A stretch of DNA of 64,000 nucleotides, from assembly GCA_964348695.1 (NCBI GenBank), contig CAYGDI010000002.1, positions 1-64,000 of the forward strand, in the 5' to 3' direction. This DNA comes from JACPYF01 sp964348695 (GTDB taxonomy: Bacteria; Patescibacteriota; Saccharimonadia; Saccharimonadales; Saccharimonadaceae). Shown piece by piece: positions 7,923-16,625 of the stretch (the first letter of the stretch is position 1; each line of letters begins with the position of its first letter). A program made the translations under genes and the position numbers. The notes below the pieces were generated by a model. That model saw nothing but the letters and a program-made list of their open reading frames with translations. It did not search any database and had not been told where the DNA came from.

Positions 7923-9584
7923 AGTGAACTAATAAAAGATATCCGTGAAATCGGGTTCAAGGGTGAGTTATTAGCAGACAAAGATACGCTTGAAACATAC
8001 TCGCACGATGCTAGTATGTTTGAGATTGTGCCTCACCTTGTGGCATATCCTCTCGATAGCGAAGACGTTGAGTTGCTAACTCATTTTGTGAATAACAACA
8101 AGAAAAAACACCCACACCTTTCCCTGACAGCTCGCTCGGCAGGAACTGACATGTCTGGCGGCGCTATCAACGACTCTATCATCGTTGACTTTTCAAAACA
8201 CCTCAATATGATTATCGATGTTGACCACAACAAAGCAACTGCTCAACCTGGTGTGTATTACCGAGAGTTCGACCTAAAAACTATGGAACACGGCAGCCTG
8301 TTACCGAGTTATCCCGCAAGTAGAGACCTCTGTACCCTGGGTGGCATGGTGAACAACAATAGCGGTGGTGAAAAATCACTCGAATATGGTAAAACTGATA
8401 ACTATGTCAAATCTCTTGATTTTGTATTCGCAGATGGCATACGCAGACCAGTTGGGCCACTTACAAGAACTCAGCTGATCAAAAAAATGGCAAAAAAAGA
8501 TTTTGAAGGTCGCGTGTATAGAGGTATGTATGAGCTTATTGAAGATCATTATGAAACGATAAAAGCAGCTCGGCCAAACGTCAGCAAAGATTCTACGGGA
8601 TACCATTTGTGGAACGTATGGGACCGTAAAACTGGCATATTCGACCTGACAAAGGCGATTGTTGGAGCTCAAGGCACACTGGGTCTAGTAACAAAAACAC
8701 AGTTTGATTTGGTCAATAGACGTAAACACTCGGGACTATTGGTACTATTTCTCAAAGATATCGATGACCTAGGTGAACTGATCCCAAAAATACTTGCGCA
8801 CAAACCTGCGACACTCGAATGTTTTGATGACGCGACGATGCTACTGGGTATGAAATTCTTGCCTAGCTTTCTACCTAAGCTCGGATTGAAAAAATGGTTC
8901 AAACTGCTACTTGGACTGGCGCCCACAGGCCTGCAATTTCTAAAAGGATTTCCAAAACTGATTCTCATGATCGAATTTAACGGTGAAACAGAGGATGTTG
9001 TGAGAAGAAGAATCAAAGAAACCCATAGAGCGCTGGAAAAATACCATGCACGCTACGAAATCAATGGATTTGAAGAAGATCCAACCGAAGGAAAGAGCGA
9101 AAAGTTCTGGATAATGCGCCGACAGAGTTTTCAGTTGTTGCGTAGCAAGGTAAAAGACAAACATACCGCACCATTTATTGATGATTTTGTGGTCAACCCC
9201 GAACATTTGGCAGAGTTTTTGCCACAAGTTCGTAAAATCATAAAAAAATACAAACTGCTCGCGACCGTTGCAGGCCACTTGGGCGACGGAAACTTTCATA
9301 TCATTCCACTTATGAAGCTTGAAGACCCAAAAGACCGACGTAAGTTACTGCCTGCAATGAAAGAAGTGAATCAACTCGTACTCAAATACGGTGGTAGCTT
9401 GAGTGGTGAGCATAACGATGGACTGGTTCGAGGGCCGTGGCTAAAAGAAATGTACGGCGAAGAGATGCTCGAGATATTCAAGAAAACAAAAGATATTTTC
9501 GATCCAGACAACATCTTCAACCCACACAAAAAAGCTGATGCCGACTGGGACTATAGTTTCTCTCATATCCGTGATCATTTTTAA
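7920..9584 (+). CDS. FAD-linked oxidase, D-lactate/glycolate dehydrogenase type
   Basis: 554 aa. The PCMH-type FAD domain covers about residues 25-270, with R-S-A-G-T-D-M-S-G-G and the P-x-x-x-x-x-C-T-L-G-G block. A FAD-oxidase C domain follows, with the G-H-L-G-D-G-N-F-H motif and S-G-E-H-N-D-G near the C-terminus. These are signatures of D-lactate dehydrogenase (GlcD/Dld) enzymes. Cysteine-rich iron-sulfur motifs are absent, so electrons probably go directly to a quinone or carrier. The substrate could also be another 2-hydroxy acid. ATG 7920 is chosen over longer frames because the -10 box ends 8 nt before it. Confidence 0.82.
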   Translation: MSELIKDIREIGFKGELLADKDTLETYSHDASMFEIVPHLVAYPLDSEDVELLTHFVNNNKKKHPHLSLTARSAGTDMSGGAINDSIIVDFSKHLNMIIDVDHNKATAQPGVYYREFDLKTMEHGSLLPSYPASRDLCTLGGMVNNNSGGEKSLEYGKTDNYVKSLDFVFADGIRRPVGPLTRTQLIKKMAKKDFEGRVYRGMYELIEDHYETIKAARPNVSKDSTGYHLWNVWDRKTGIFDLTKAIVGAQGTLGLVTKTQFDLVNRRKHSGLLVLFLKDIDDLGELIPKILAHKPATLECFDDATMLLGMKFLPSFLPKLGLKKWFKLLLGLAPTGLQFLKGFPKLILMIEFNGETEDVVRRRIKETHRALEKYHARYEINGFEEDPTEGKSEKFWIMRRQSFQLLRSKVKDKHTAPFIDDFVVNPEHLAEFLPQVRKIIKKYKLLATVAGHLGDGNFHIIPLMKLEDPKDRRKLLPAMKEVNQLVLKYGGSLSGEHNDGLVRGPWLKEMYGEEMLEIFKKTKDIFDPDNIFNPHKKADADWDYSFSHIRDHF

Positions 9585-9587
9585 ATG

Positions 9588-9628
9588 AAAAAAAGGTCTG
9601 GCGACAGCACTATGCTGTACACCAGACC
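9588..9628 (-). terminator. Terminator of purC
   Basis: Read on minus: GGTCTGG pairs with CCAGACC, with an inner ACAGCA/TGCTGT helix, followed by seven T. It lies just after the FAD oxidase stop on the other strand. Confidence 0.85.
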
Positions 9629-9645
9629 CATCTTCACACCTTTAC

Positions 9646-10509
9646 TTAGACACGAGCCATCTTTGGTAGAAACTCGCTGAGCTTTGCGATCATCTCGTAG
9701 TTATCGATGATGTCGTCTACGGCGTCACTGACGGTGTTGTTACGAACCGCATCTCGAAAGACCTGCTTGTCGAGCTGATTGCCGTCACCATCACGAAGAC
9801 GCCACTCGTCGTTGGTAATGACATCTGCCACAACCAGACGTTTGCCGCCCAGACCGTCGTCCACCAGCCCGAACTCGATTTTCATGTCATACAAAACGAG
9901 ACCGAGCTCCAACCAAGCTTCCTCGAGAATGAGGAAAACCTGAAAAGCCATAATCCGCATCTTGTCGTAGTCGATCTCTTTTCCGTCGTCGGTCAAGAGC
10001 TTCCTAGTACCTAGACATAATGCAGCATCAGTAGGCACGTCCGCTCGGTAGAGACATATCTGTCTGTCATCGAACAAACGAACAATCGGGTCATGTTGCT
10101 CATCATCCTTGTAGAACAACTCGTACTCGACCACCGAGAATACCTGACCGTCCCATGAGTTTGGATTGCGCTTCAGGTATGAGCCTGCCGCAATCCTCCG
10201 CGTGACAACTTCGAGCGGAATCATCTCCGCATGCAGCGCCAGAAAACTCTGGTCGTCGAACCAACTCAGAAAGTGAGTTGGTATGCCCTTGGCTTTAAGC
10301 AGCTTGAAGACATTGACTGTCGTCTTATTGCAGGCCTTTGCTTTGCCCGCGAGTTCCTCGCGAGCTGCCCCGTCACCCGCGGTGATGTCATCTTTGGAAA
10401 TGACTAGAACCTTTTTACAGGTTGTACAACCATCGTCGGGACCGTTGGTATCCCGAGCATCGACGATGATCTTAGTCTTGCCTTCAGCGATAATCGTCGC
10501 CGTCATCAT
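9646..10509 (-). CDS. purC: SAICAR synthetase (phosphoribosylaminoimidazole-succinocarboxamide synthase)
   Basis: About 287 aa. It begins with the A-E-G-K-T-K-I-I motif and contains I-P-L-E-V-V-T-R-R-I-A-A-G-S and the D-x-K-I-E-F-G ... D-V-I-T-N-D-E-W-R substrate/ATP region, all diagnostic of PurC. It joins CAIR and aspartate in purine synthesis. It stands alone, with its own terminator and no other pur gene nearby. AAGGAG lies 5 nt before ATG 10509, and a small CCTT/AAGG hairpin overlaps it. C-ending codons are frequent, unlike neighbours. The start may be 10509 or 10506. Confidence 0.92.
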   Translation of the reverse strand: MMTATIIAEGKTKIIVDARDTNGPDDGCTTCKKVLVISKDDITAGDGAAREELAGKAKACNKTTVNVFKLLKAKGIPTHFLSWFDDQSFLALHAEMIPLEVVTRRIAAGSYLKRNPNSWDGQVFSVVEYELFYKDDEQHDPIVRLFDDRQICLYRADVPTDAALCLGTRKLLTDDGKEIDYDKMRIMAFQVFLILEEAWLELGLVLYDMKIEFGLVDDGLGGKRLVVADVITNDEWRLRDGDGNQLDKQVFRDAVRNNTVSDAVDDIIDNYEMIAKLSEFLPKMARV

Positions 10510-10599
10510 AACTCCTTGTTAAGGTGTGGAATTTTGCGTTTTTGCGCTGTTTATATTCTAGCTACATTTTGTGGATCTAGCAAGCATAAGTGAGTTGGT

Positions 10600-11280
10600 T
10601 TATTCGCTGTCGTTTCTAATTCTATTGATAGTAAAGCCCGCACCAGCAGTTGCAACAACACCGTTTGCTGCTACTGCCCAAGTCGCAGCATCGTGTACGC
10701 CATATTTTTGTAGAGCAAGACCCACTACGTATAGCCAACCAGTGCCAGCGTCGTTAAAAGCATGTAGCTTGGCATCGGCTAGAGCTGCTGTTTTTTGTTC
10801 AGAATGACTATGACTCTGTTCGTGATGATGTTCATGTGCGTCGTGGCTATGATCCTGATCACACATATGTACTACTTCGCCAGTTTCCTCATTTTTGACT
10901 GCTTTGTGCGTTCGCTTGGCAACATATGTATTGAGAGCCGCACAAGACACAGCAATACTCATCGCCAATGTCGACGTTGATTCTTCGTATCTAGATGTAA
11001 ATTCGTAAGCTGCAGCGGACAAGCCAGCCACACCGCCCAATCCAAAAATGTATGCAGCAATACGGCGCCTTCTAAGGGATTTTTCGGGATTTGCATTCAT
11101 AGCAGAACGCTTTGCCCAGAACGAGGCACTGTCGCCAGCGTTGTGTAGTGATTCGCCGACAAAACCTAGATTACCCGTGAGTACACTGGCTCCTATTTGC
11201 ATAGTCGCCATGGCCCCATTTGCAGCAACCGCTTCATTCGCGGCTCTCTCTGGGGTAATTTGTTTTCTAAAGAGCTTCAT
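10600..11280 (-). CDS. Divergent cation-diffusion-facilitator-like membrane protein
   Basis: 226 aa with several hydrophobic helices. E-S-L-H-N-A-G-D in an early helix and H-A-F-N-D-A-G in a later one match the two H-x3-D metal-site helices (TM2 and TM5) of CDF zinc exporters. Between them lies a loop with over ten histidines (about residues 139-160), also typical of CDF proteins. The C-terminal cytoplasmic ferredoxin-like domain of CDFs is missing, because the chain ends soon after the last helix. Function as a Zn/divalent-metal transporter is inferred. Confidence 0.6.
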   Translation of the reverse strand: MKLFRKQITPERAANEAVAANGAMATMQIGASVLTGNLGFVGESLHNAGDSASFWAKRSAMNANPEKSLRRRRIAAYIFGLGGVAGLSAAAYEFTSRYEESTSTLAMSIAVSCAALNTYVAKRTHKAVKNEETGEVVHMCDQDHSHDAHEHHHEQSHSHSEQKTAALADAKLHAFNDAGTGWLYVVGLALQKYGVHDAATWAVAANGVVATAGAGFTINRIRNDSE

Positions 11281-11321
11281 TAATAGTTTATTATACTATA
11301 TTTTTTTACTATTTGCAATCT

Positions 11322-13139
11322 CTATTTTTTGCGTTTACGCTGGTTGGGATCTAGAAAGCGTTTGCGTAGGCGCAAGTTCTTTGGTGTAACCTCTAATAGT
11401 TCGTCGTCTTCGATAAAGTCGATTGATTGCTCAAGTGATAGATCTGTAAATGGCGTCAATTGGACTGTGCCATCGCTACTGCTGGTACGCATGTTAGTCA
11501 GTTGCTTGCCTTTACAGACATTCACATCTAGGTCGCCTTGACGGTTGTATAGACCAACGATCATACCTTGGTAAACAGTTGTTCCTGGGCCAACATACAA
11601 GATACCTCTTGCAGCACTGTTGTCCAGCGCATATGCCGTGGTAGAGCCAGCTTCAGTGGCAATTAACGCACCGTTACGGTGTTGTTGTAGCTTTGGACCC
11701 ATTGGTTGATAGCCATGTGGCAAGCTGTGCATGATAACTGTACCTTTTGTTGCGGTCATCAACAGGTTACGTAAACCGATCAAACTGCGAGTTGCAATGA
11801 TATATGTCTGACGGATCGCGCCAGAGCTAGTAGTTTCCTGATGAGTCATTTCACCACGGCGTTGGCCAAGCTCCTGAGATATTGCACCGACGAATTCTGA
11901 GCCGACTTCGATCAACAGTTCTTCGACTGGTTCGTGTTCGACGCCGTCTTTTTGAATGGTCACAACTTGCGGTCGTCCAACTTCGAACTCGAAACCTTCA
12001 CGACGAAGTGTTTCGATCAATACTGACAAGTGTAGTTCACCACGGCCAGATACTTTGAAGCCAATGCCTTCGTCTTCTACCCGCAGAGCCACGTTTGTTT
12101 CTAGTTCTTGTTTCAACCGGTCGCCAATCTGTCGAGAAGTGGTGAATTCGCCTTCTTTGCCTTTTAGCGGGCTAGTGTTTGGGCCTAGGTACATAGATAA
12201 CGTTGGAGCTTCGACTTCTAGCACTGGCAAAGACTCTGGGTTTTCACTGTCAGCGATAGTCTCGCCGATATGTGCGTCACCAATACCAGTTAGCGCTACG
12301 ATATCTCCAGCTATTGCGCTGTCGATTTCTTCACGATTTAGGCCACGATAGGCAAATAGCTTGTCGATTTTGGCGTTGACTTTACTGCCATCGGCTTTGA
12401 TCAGTACTACTGGCTGAGATTTCTTGATAGTTCCGCGTGATATACGGCCAATAGCGTATTTACCCAGGAAGCTGTCGTACTGCAGTGATGTAACTAGTAG
12501 CTGCAGAGGTTTTGTCGTATCAACCTGTGGAGCTGGAATATCACCTGTAATTGCGTCGAATATAGGCGTTAAGTCTGCTTTTTCCTCGGTATTTTCGGGC
12601 ATTTCTTTCCACGCTTTACCTTCGCGACCGATTGCAAAGTAGACAGGATAATGTAGTTGACTGTCATCAATCGCGAGTTCTAGGAATAGATCATCAATTT
12701 CGTCTTTTACCTCATTAACGCGACGCGATGGTTTGTCGATCTTGTTGATAACTACAACAGGCTTTAGGCCGAGCTCTAGGGCTTTTGATAGTACAAACTT
12801 TGTCTGTGGCATTGGGCCTTCTTGAGCATCTACGATGAGTAGAACGCCATCTGCCATGTTCAAAGTTCGTTCGACTTCACCACTGAAATCTGCGTGACCC
12901 GGGGTATCGATAATGTTGATTTTGTAGTCACCATGATAAACCGCAGTTTGCTTGGCAGTGATAGTGATACCGCGTTCGTGCTCTTGGTCGCCACTGTCCA
13001 TGATTAGGTCTTGGTTCATCTCGGCTTGGTTGTCGCGAAAAGTGTTGGACTGCTTTAACAAACCATCAACCAAAGTAGTCTTGCCGTGGTCAACATGGGC
13101 AATAATAGCAACATTACGAATTTGTTTTGGCTCTAACAT
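11322..13139 (-). CDS. typA: Ribosome-associated GTPase TypA/BipA
   Basis: 605 aa, full length. G1 is A-H-V-D-H-G-K-T-T, the switch region E-R-G-I-T-I-T-A, G3 D-T-P-G-H-A-D-F and G4 N-K-I-D. EF-G-like domains and the BipA-specific C-terminus follow, ending in a basic tail. TypA binds the 70S ribosome and aids 50S assembly and stress growth. A small GCCC/GGGC hairpin with a T-rich tail lies between its promoter region and ATG 13139. No Shine-Dalgarno is visible. Confidence 0.96.
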   Translation of the reverse strand: MLEPKQIRNVAIIAHVDHGKTTLVDGLLKQSNTFRDNQAEMNQDLIMDSGDQEHERGITITAKQTAVYHGDYKINIIDTPGHADFSGEVERTLNMADGVLLIVDAQEGPMPQTKFVLSKALELGLKPVVVINKIDKPSRRVNEVKDEIDDLFLELAIDDSQLHYPVYFAIGREGKAWKEMPENTEEKADLTPIFDAITGDIPAPQVDTTKPLQLLVTSLQYDSFLGKYAIGRISRGTIKKSQPVVLIKADGSKVNAKIDKLFAYRGLNREEIDSAIAGDIVALTGIGDAHIGETIADSENPESLPVLEVEAPTLSMYLGPNTSPLKGKEGEFTTSRQIGDRLKQELETNVALRVEDEGIGFKVSGRGELHLSVLIETLRREGFEFEVGRPQVVTIQKDGVEHEPVEELLIEVGSEFVGAISQELGQRRGEMTHQETTSSGAIRQTYIIATRSLIGLRNLLMTATKGTVIMHSLPHGYQPMGPKLQQHRNGALIATEAGSTTAYALDNSAARGILYVGPGTTVYQGMIVGLYNRQGDLDVNVCKGKQLTNMRTSSSDGTVQLTPFTDLSLEQSIDFIEDDELLEVTPKNLRLRKRFLDPNQRKRKK

Positions 13140-13227
13140 AATCTAAATAATAAAATAAGCCCTTTTGGGCATTCCTCTTACTGTTGATGATACCACAGTT
13201 ATAGAGTAAAAGGAAGGTCTACTATGG

Positions 13228-14175
13228 TCATTTCTTTTTACGTGCAAAAGCGGTTTTGAGAGCTTTTTTCAAAGGCGATAGTGCGGTTGAGCCTAGGTTA
13301 GTAGTGACTTTTTCTACGGTACTGATCGCCATTTCCGGAAAACTGATCAACGTTTTAGAAAGACTGATAACATCTCTGGTCGCTCCGGTAAATTCACGCT
13401 CATAGGCTTTTTTAATCTTCGCTACTTCTGTGGGCAGAAAATAGTATTCAAGATCTTCTTGTATAGCACGGAGTCGCCCATCGACAAACTGTGCCTGTGA
13501 AAACAAGAAATGAGCGATACCTGTATTTGCTTCTGCAATATCTTCAGGTAACGCACCTACAATTTCGGCATGCAAGTTGACAGCGTCTTCGACGAGCGTA
13601 GGTATCCCTTCCATAGTGGTGCCGTTGATATCCGCAGTTGCAAGTACCAGCCGCAGCGGATCTTTTGAGCCAGAGCGAATGCTGTCTTGAATAATATTGC
13701 CTTCTTCGTCACGCACAACTGTCGTCGCTTTGATTGCGTCCTCCACCCTGGCAATTTGTACATCGCTATAGTCGGCAGATCTCATAAAATCCGCTGTCAG
13801 TCGTGCGCTTTCGTTTTCGTCGTACCCGTGTTGTTTGCCACTATGGACTACTAGGTCATGACCTGCTCCGGCAATTAGCAGAAGCTCATAGCCTTCTAGG
13901 TCAATTTTTTCCGGCAATTCCTCTCTGAGGAGTCGCCACAGACGAAAACTACGTCTGATAACATTCAGGGCATGTTGATCATTGTGATACGGTTTGTACG
14001 TTTCTGAGTTTGGATCACCGTGCGATTGATACATATGCTCGAGCAACTGTGCGGCTAAATCAACCGATCTTCGCGGTAACTCCACCTCAGTTTCTCTTGC
14101 TAGTTCTGTTATCTCAGCAGCGTAATTCTGCTTGTCAGATTCAGGGGGTTCTTTGTTGAATGGATTTTCTGCCAT
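13228..14175 (-). CDS. HD/PDEase-superfamily phosphohydrolase-like protein
   Basis: 315 aa. P-Y-H-N-D-Q-H-A-L-N-V near residue 60 resembles the H-N-x-x-H-A-x-D-V signature of cyclic-nucleotide phosphodiesterases. A-G-A-G-H-D-L near 110 supplies an HD pair, and D-E-N-E-S-A-R and L-A-T-A-D-I-N-G supply further metal ligands. A metal-dependent phosphohydrolase is likely; whether the substrate is a cyclic nucleotide is unknown. The last ~60 residues are hydrophobic/basic and may bind membrane. AAAGGAG precedes ATG 14175. Confidence 0.6.
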   Translation of the reverse strand: MAENPFNKEPPESDKQNYAAEITELARETEVELPRRSVDLAAQLLEHMYQSHGDPNSETYKPYHNDQHALNVIRRSFRLWRLLREELPEKIDLEGYELLLIAGAGHDLVVHSGKQHGYDENESARLTADFMRSADYSDVQIARVEDAIKATTVVRDEEGNIIQDSIRSGSKDPLRLVLATADINGTTMEGIPTLVEDAVNLHAEIVGALPEDIAEANTGIAHFLFSQAQFVDGRLRAIQEDLEYYFLPTEVAKIKKAYEREFTGATRDVISLSKTLISFPEMAISTVEKVTTNLGSTALSPLKKALKTAFARKKK

Positions 14176-14255
14176 ACGTCTCCTTTGCCACCTGTTTACA
14201 TATATACTATACCTTATTTAAGCAATATCGCTAGTGATGATATAATATAATCCAC

Positions 14256-14344
14256 GCGCGAGTGGCGGAATTGGTAGACGCGCTAGCTTGAGGGGCTAGT
14301 GACCGCTTTAGGTCGTGGAGGTTCAAGTCCTCTCTCGCGCACCA
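14256..14344 (+). tRNA. tRNA-Leu (GAG) with encoded CCA
   Basis: Class II tRNA: acceptor GCGCGAG/CTCGCGC, anticodon loop TTGAGGG (GAG), T arm with GGTTCAAGTCC, encoded ACCA. A TATAAT box lies just upstream. Confidence 0.96.
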
Positions 14345-14353
14345 GATAAATTG

Positions 14354-14376
14354 TCGACTTTAGAAGTCGATTTTTT
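14354..14376 (+). terminator. Terminator after tRNA-Leu (GAG)
   Basis: TCGACTT pairs with AAGTCGA around a 3-nt loop and is followed by six T. Confidence 0.85.
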
Positions 14377-14377
14377 A

Positions 14378-14546
14378 TTGACAAAAGTTATATATTTATA
14401 CTATAGTATGTATAGCTCTTGTGTAGAGTTCTGGAGGGCAGCCTAGTACGGTTAAGTAATTAACCCTATCAGGCTGCTCTCAATTTATTGAGACTGCTTT
14501 TTACAAAAAAGACACTACCAATAACAACCCTACACAAGGGAGTACC
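14378..14546 (+). promoter_or_regulatory. Promoter and structured leader that can mask the ribosome site
   Basis: TTGACA 14378-14383, 18 bp, TATAGT 14402-14407. The predicted 5' end is near 14414. The first transcribed bases (CTCTTGTGTAG, 14416-14426) are complementary to 14530-14542, which contains the Shine-Dalgarno AAGGGAG of the next gene. Inside this closing helix lie an 11-bp stem (14434-14444 with 14471-14481), an inner GGTTAA/TTAACC hairpin (14450-14465) and a TCTCAA/TTGAGA hairpin (14478-14493). The last shares bases 14478-14481 with the 11-bp stem, so the two compete. This is riboswitch-like architecture; no known class is recognised. Confidence 0.6.
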
Positions 14547-15953
14547 ATGACAACAAGCACAGAAGAACTGCTTGCTGAAGATGCACTGAGCCTGTTCATC
14601 GGTGGAGAAGACAAGAGTCATATGGACTCGTCCACCGCTGTAACTTGGTGTATTTCGAAGGCAACTGCAGCACAACTACAGGCAATTGGGGCTCAAAACC
14701 CCCAGCTTTTGATCGTCATCACAAATGATGAGAAAGAAGTCGATCGCTACATCGTGCCACTAAAAAACATGATGAAGCACATTCGTTTCCGCCGCCCTGG
14801 CAAGAACTTCGTTCACGCAACAATTGTCTGGCCGAGCGATGGACATGCAGACGACACTCCGAAGAAAATCTTTTCGGATCGTTTGGACAGCGGTCAGTAC
14901 ACAACAACCATCGCGTCCAAGCATCAGCCTCAATCAAGTGTTCTCATGAAGAAGATCATCATGATTGAGCGTGAATTGTGGGAATGTCTTTCATACGACG
15001 ATCCAGAAGGCAACAAGCAGCTACGCATCAAGAAGATGGAGCTGGAGAAGGAACGCGCCAAGATCGTGGACGACGAACCGTTTGTCTTCGGCATCAGAAA
15101 AGACTTTGATGGCGTAGAACAGATCGGTGAGGAAGCTCAGATCGCAGTGATCGTTCCAAAGGAGATGTTCGCGAAGGATCCTCCTCGATGGATGAAGTGG
15201 CTGGGCACTCGTTTCGACTGGTGGCCTAACTCCGCTGTAGACGAATGTGACATGAGGAAGCGAGCAATCCTTACTGGTGTCATTCTCCCGCCGTGGCTGG
15301 TGATGAAGTGGACGTTCATTGTGGTTGCTGGTTTTTTCATAGAGATTGCAAACATAGCCATTTTGGCGGTTTGCCTTCTGTTGGGACTCCGAGGGATCAA
15401 CCTGAATCCCTTGGTACATCCCTTTGAAGAGCCTCCAACTGCTGTCTTTCCGGACGATCATGAGATCACCTCTGTCTGGTTTGAGAGGAAAGTTGTGACA
15501 ACCCATACCCGCGAAGATAAAAGCACATACGAGATGACTACATTTGAATTCCGTAACCCGGTTTTCTTTGTACTCAACCCGGCAAGCTTGCTGATCATCT
15601 TCGTCGTTGGTCATGGATTGTACTTGGCACTTGGTTCAATCCTGAACGTTGCTATCGCCGTTACTGCCATGTCGGCAGGGATCGCGCTGGCCATTGGGAT
15701 TCGAGCGCTTGTCGCTCGTTCTTCTTCTAGTAAATGGAAGAAGCGTGAGGCAAAGCAGCAGAAAAAGTACGAGAGAAGGGCAAAGGAGCGTGAGCAAAAT
15801 GAAGCGCGCCTAAGTCGTGAACTCGAACTGCTTGCCTGTAACAACAACCAGAGTCATGAAGTAAAACTGAGTGCTTTGCCGAAAGAACGGCGAACAGTCA
15901 GTCTGCGTCTTGCGGATACCAAGGCAAAGGTCTGTCGACCTTTCGCCCAGTAA
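14547..15953 (+). CDS. Unknown membrane protein, cytoplasmic head plus two hydrophobic pairs
   Basis: 468 aa, not recognised. The first ~235 residues are soluble and mixed alpha/beta. Two long hydrophobic stretches lie at about 253-290, and another two at about 350-400. A highly charged K/R/E coiled segment (about 405-440) follows. The gene has its own strong promoter, structured leader, GGGAG ribosome site and terminator, so it is a free-standing unit. Codons often end in C, which with the strong signals suggests high expression. I propose no function. Confidence 0.75.
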   Translation: MTTSTEELLAEDALSLFIGGEDKSHMDSSTAVTWCISKATAAQLQAIGAQNPQLLIVITNDEKEVDRYIVPLKNMMKHIRFRRPGKNFVHATIVWPSDGHADDTPKKIFSDRLDSGQYTTTIASKHQPQSSVLMKKIIMIERELWECLSYDDPEGNKQLRIKKMELEKERAKIVDDEPFVFGIRKDFDGVEQIGEEAQIAVIVPKEMFAKDPPRWMKWLGTRFDWWPNSAVDECDMRKRAILTGVILPPWLVMKWTFIVVAGFFIEIANIAILAVCLLLGLRGINLNPLVHPFEEPPTAVFPDDHEITSVWFERKVVTTHTREDKSTYEMTTFEFRNPVFFVLNPASLLIIFVVGHGLYLALGSILNVAIAVTAMSAGIALAIGIRALVARSSSSKWKKREAKQQKKYERRAKEREQNEARLSRELELLACNNNQSHEVKLSALPKERRTVSLRLADTKAKVCRPFAQ

Positions 15954-15963
15954 CCCAGCGCAA

Positions 15964-16018
15964 GGGCGTGGGACCAAGGATAATAGCAATATTCTTTGGT
16001 CTCACGCCCTATTTTTTT
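15964..16018 (+). terminator. Terminator of the 14547-15953 unit
   Basis: A long stem pairs GGGCGTGGGACCAAGG-type sequence with CTTTGGTCTCACGCCC (15964-16009), followed by TATTTTTTT. Confidence 0.9.
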
Positions 16019-16022
16019 ATAT

Positions 16023-16045
16023 AAAAAAACACCCTCGAGAGGGTG
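16023..16045 (-). terminator. Minus-strand terminator of the small unit at 16122-16422
   Basis: Read on minus: CACCCT-CTCG-AGGGTG followed by seven T. A second, nearly perfect hairpin (16053-16081, GGGCTGGG/CCCAGCCC) precedes it in the same transcript. These show that a leftward transcript ends here. Confidence 0.85.
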
Positions 16046-16121
16046 TGATAGCGGGCTGGGACTCATGATGAGCCCCAGCCCACTGTATGTGCTCCTTCGC
16101 CGTGATCTTGCTGCCTACTAG

Positions 16122-16337
16122 TTAGGCTGCGGATCGCCGAGGCGACGGGCTGCTGTGAGGAGACATGGAGGAACAGTGAGAAGTGTTTTCTGAACGGATA
16201 TTCTCCAAAACCTCTGCGAGGTAAGGACCGACACCGTCGGAATACACCTGACGCTCTTCGCCACTTATAGAACCAGGAAAAAGTTTCCTGATCACCGAGT
16301 GTTTGTGAGCTTTTGTCAACTGTCGCATTGTCACCAC
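16122..16337 (-). CDS. Unknown small basic protein (about 71 aa)
   Basis: I do not recognise it. The unit has a promoter, a 5' hairpin, a Shine-Dalgarno (AAGGAG about 10 nt before GTG 16337) and a terminator on the minus strand, which supports a real transcript. A longer frame starts at ATG 16376, but that ATG sits inside the 5' hairpin without a ribosome site. ATG 16328 is another option. The N-terminal half is K/R/H-rich, and the C-terminus is Ser/Pro/His-rich and looks disordered. A non-coding role for the transcript remains possible. Confidence 0.45.
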   Translation of the reverse strand: MVTMRQLTKAHKHSVIRKLFPGSISGEERQVYSDGVGPYLAEVLENIRSENTSHCSSMSPHSSPSPRRSAA

Positions 16338-16364
16338 TATTGCACGACTCCTTGTGCGTTGCGA

Positions 16365-16422
16365 GTCAGAAATCATTTCTGACTATGAAAAACATTATAT
16401 ACTAAAACTAATAAAAAAGCAA
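16365..16422 (-). promoter_or_regulatory. Minus-strand promoter and 5' hairpin of the small unit
   Basis: Read on minus: TTGCTT (16422-16417), 17 bp, TATAAT (16399-16394), then a GTCAGAA/TTCTGAC hairpin at 16383-16365 near the 5' end. The -35 box lies in the T-tract of the preceding terminator. Confidence 0.65.
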
Positions 16423-16590
16423 GCCTTTTGGCTCACTTTCTTAATCGGCAGGGATTGCTACCGATGTAAGCGTAACTACGATTGTCCACCACAACAACTC
16501 CACTAGTTAGTCACCGAATACACTCCCTACCTATTGGCGATGATAACATAAGCCTCATCGGTTTGGAATAGTAATGCATGTTTTTATGTG
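16411..16590 (-). ncRNA. Possible small RNA ending in an intrinsic terminator
   Basis: Only the 3' end is well supported. On minus, GTGAGCC-AAAA-GGCTTGC (16436-16419) is followed by six T, and no open frame feeds it. Just upstream is an 8-bp hairpin (ATCGGTAG/CTGCCGAT). The 5' boundary and promoter are uncertain, and no known RNA family is recognised. Confidence 0.35.
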
Positions 16591-16625
16591 GAAAACTTTA
16601 TCATTACACCTTATACTAGGTATAT

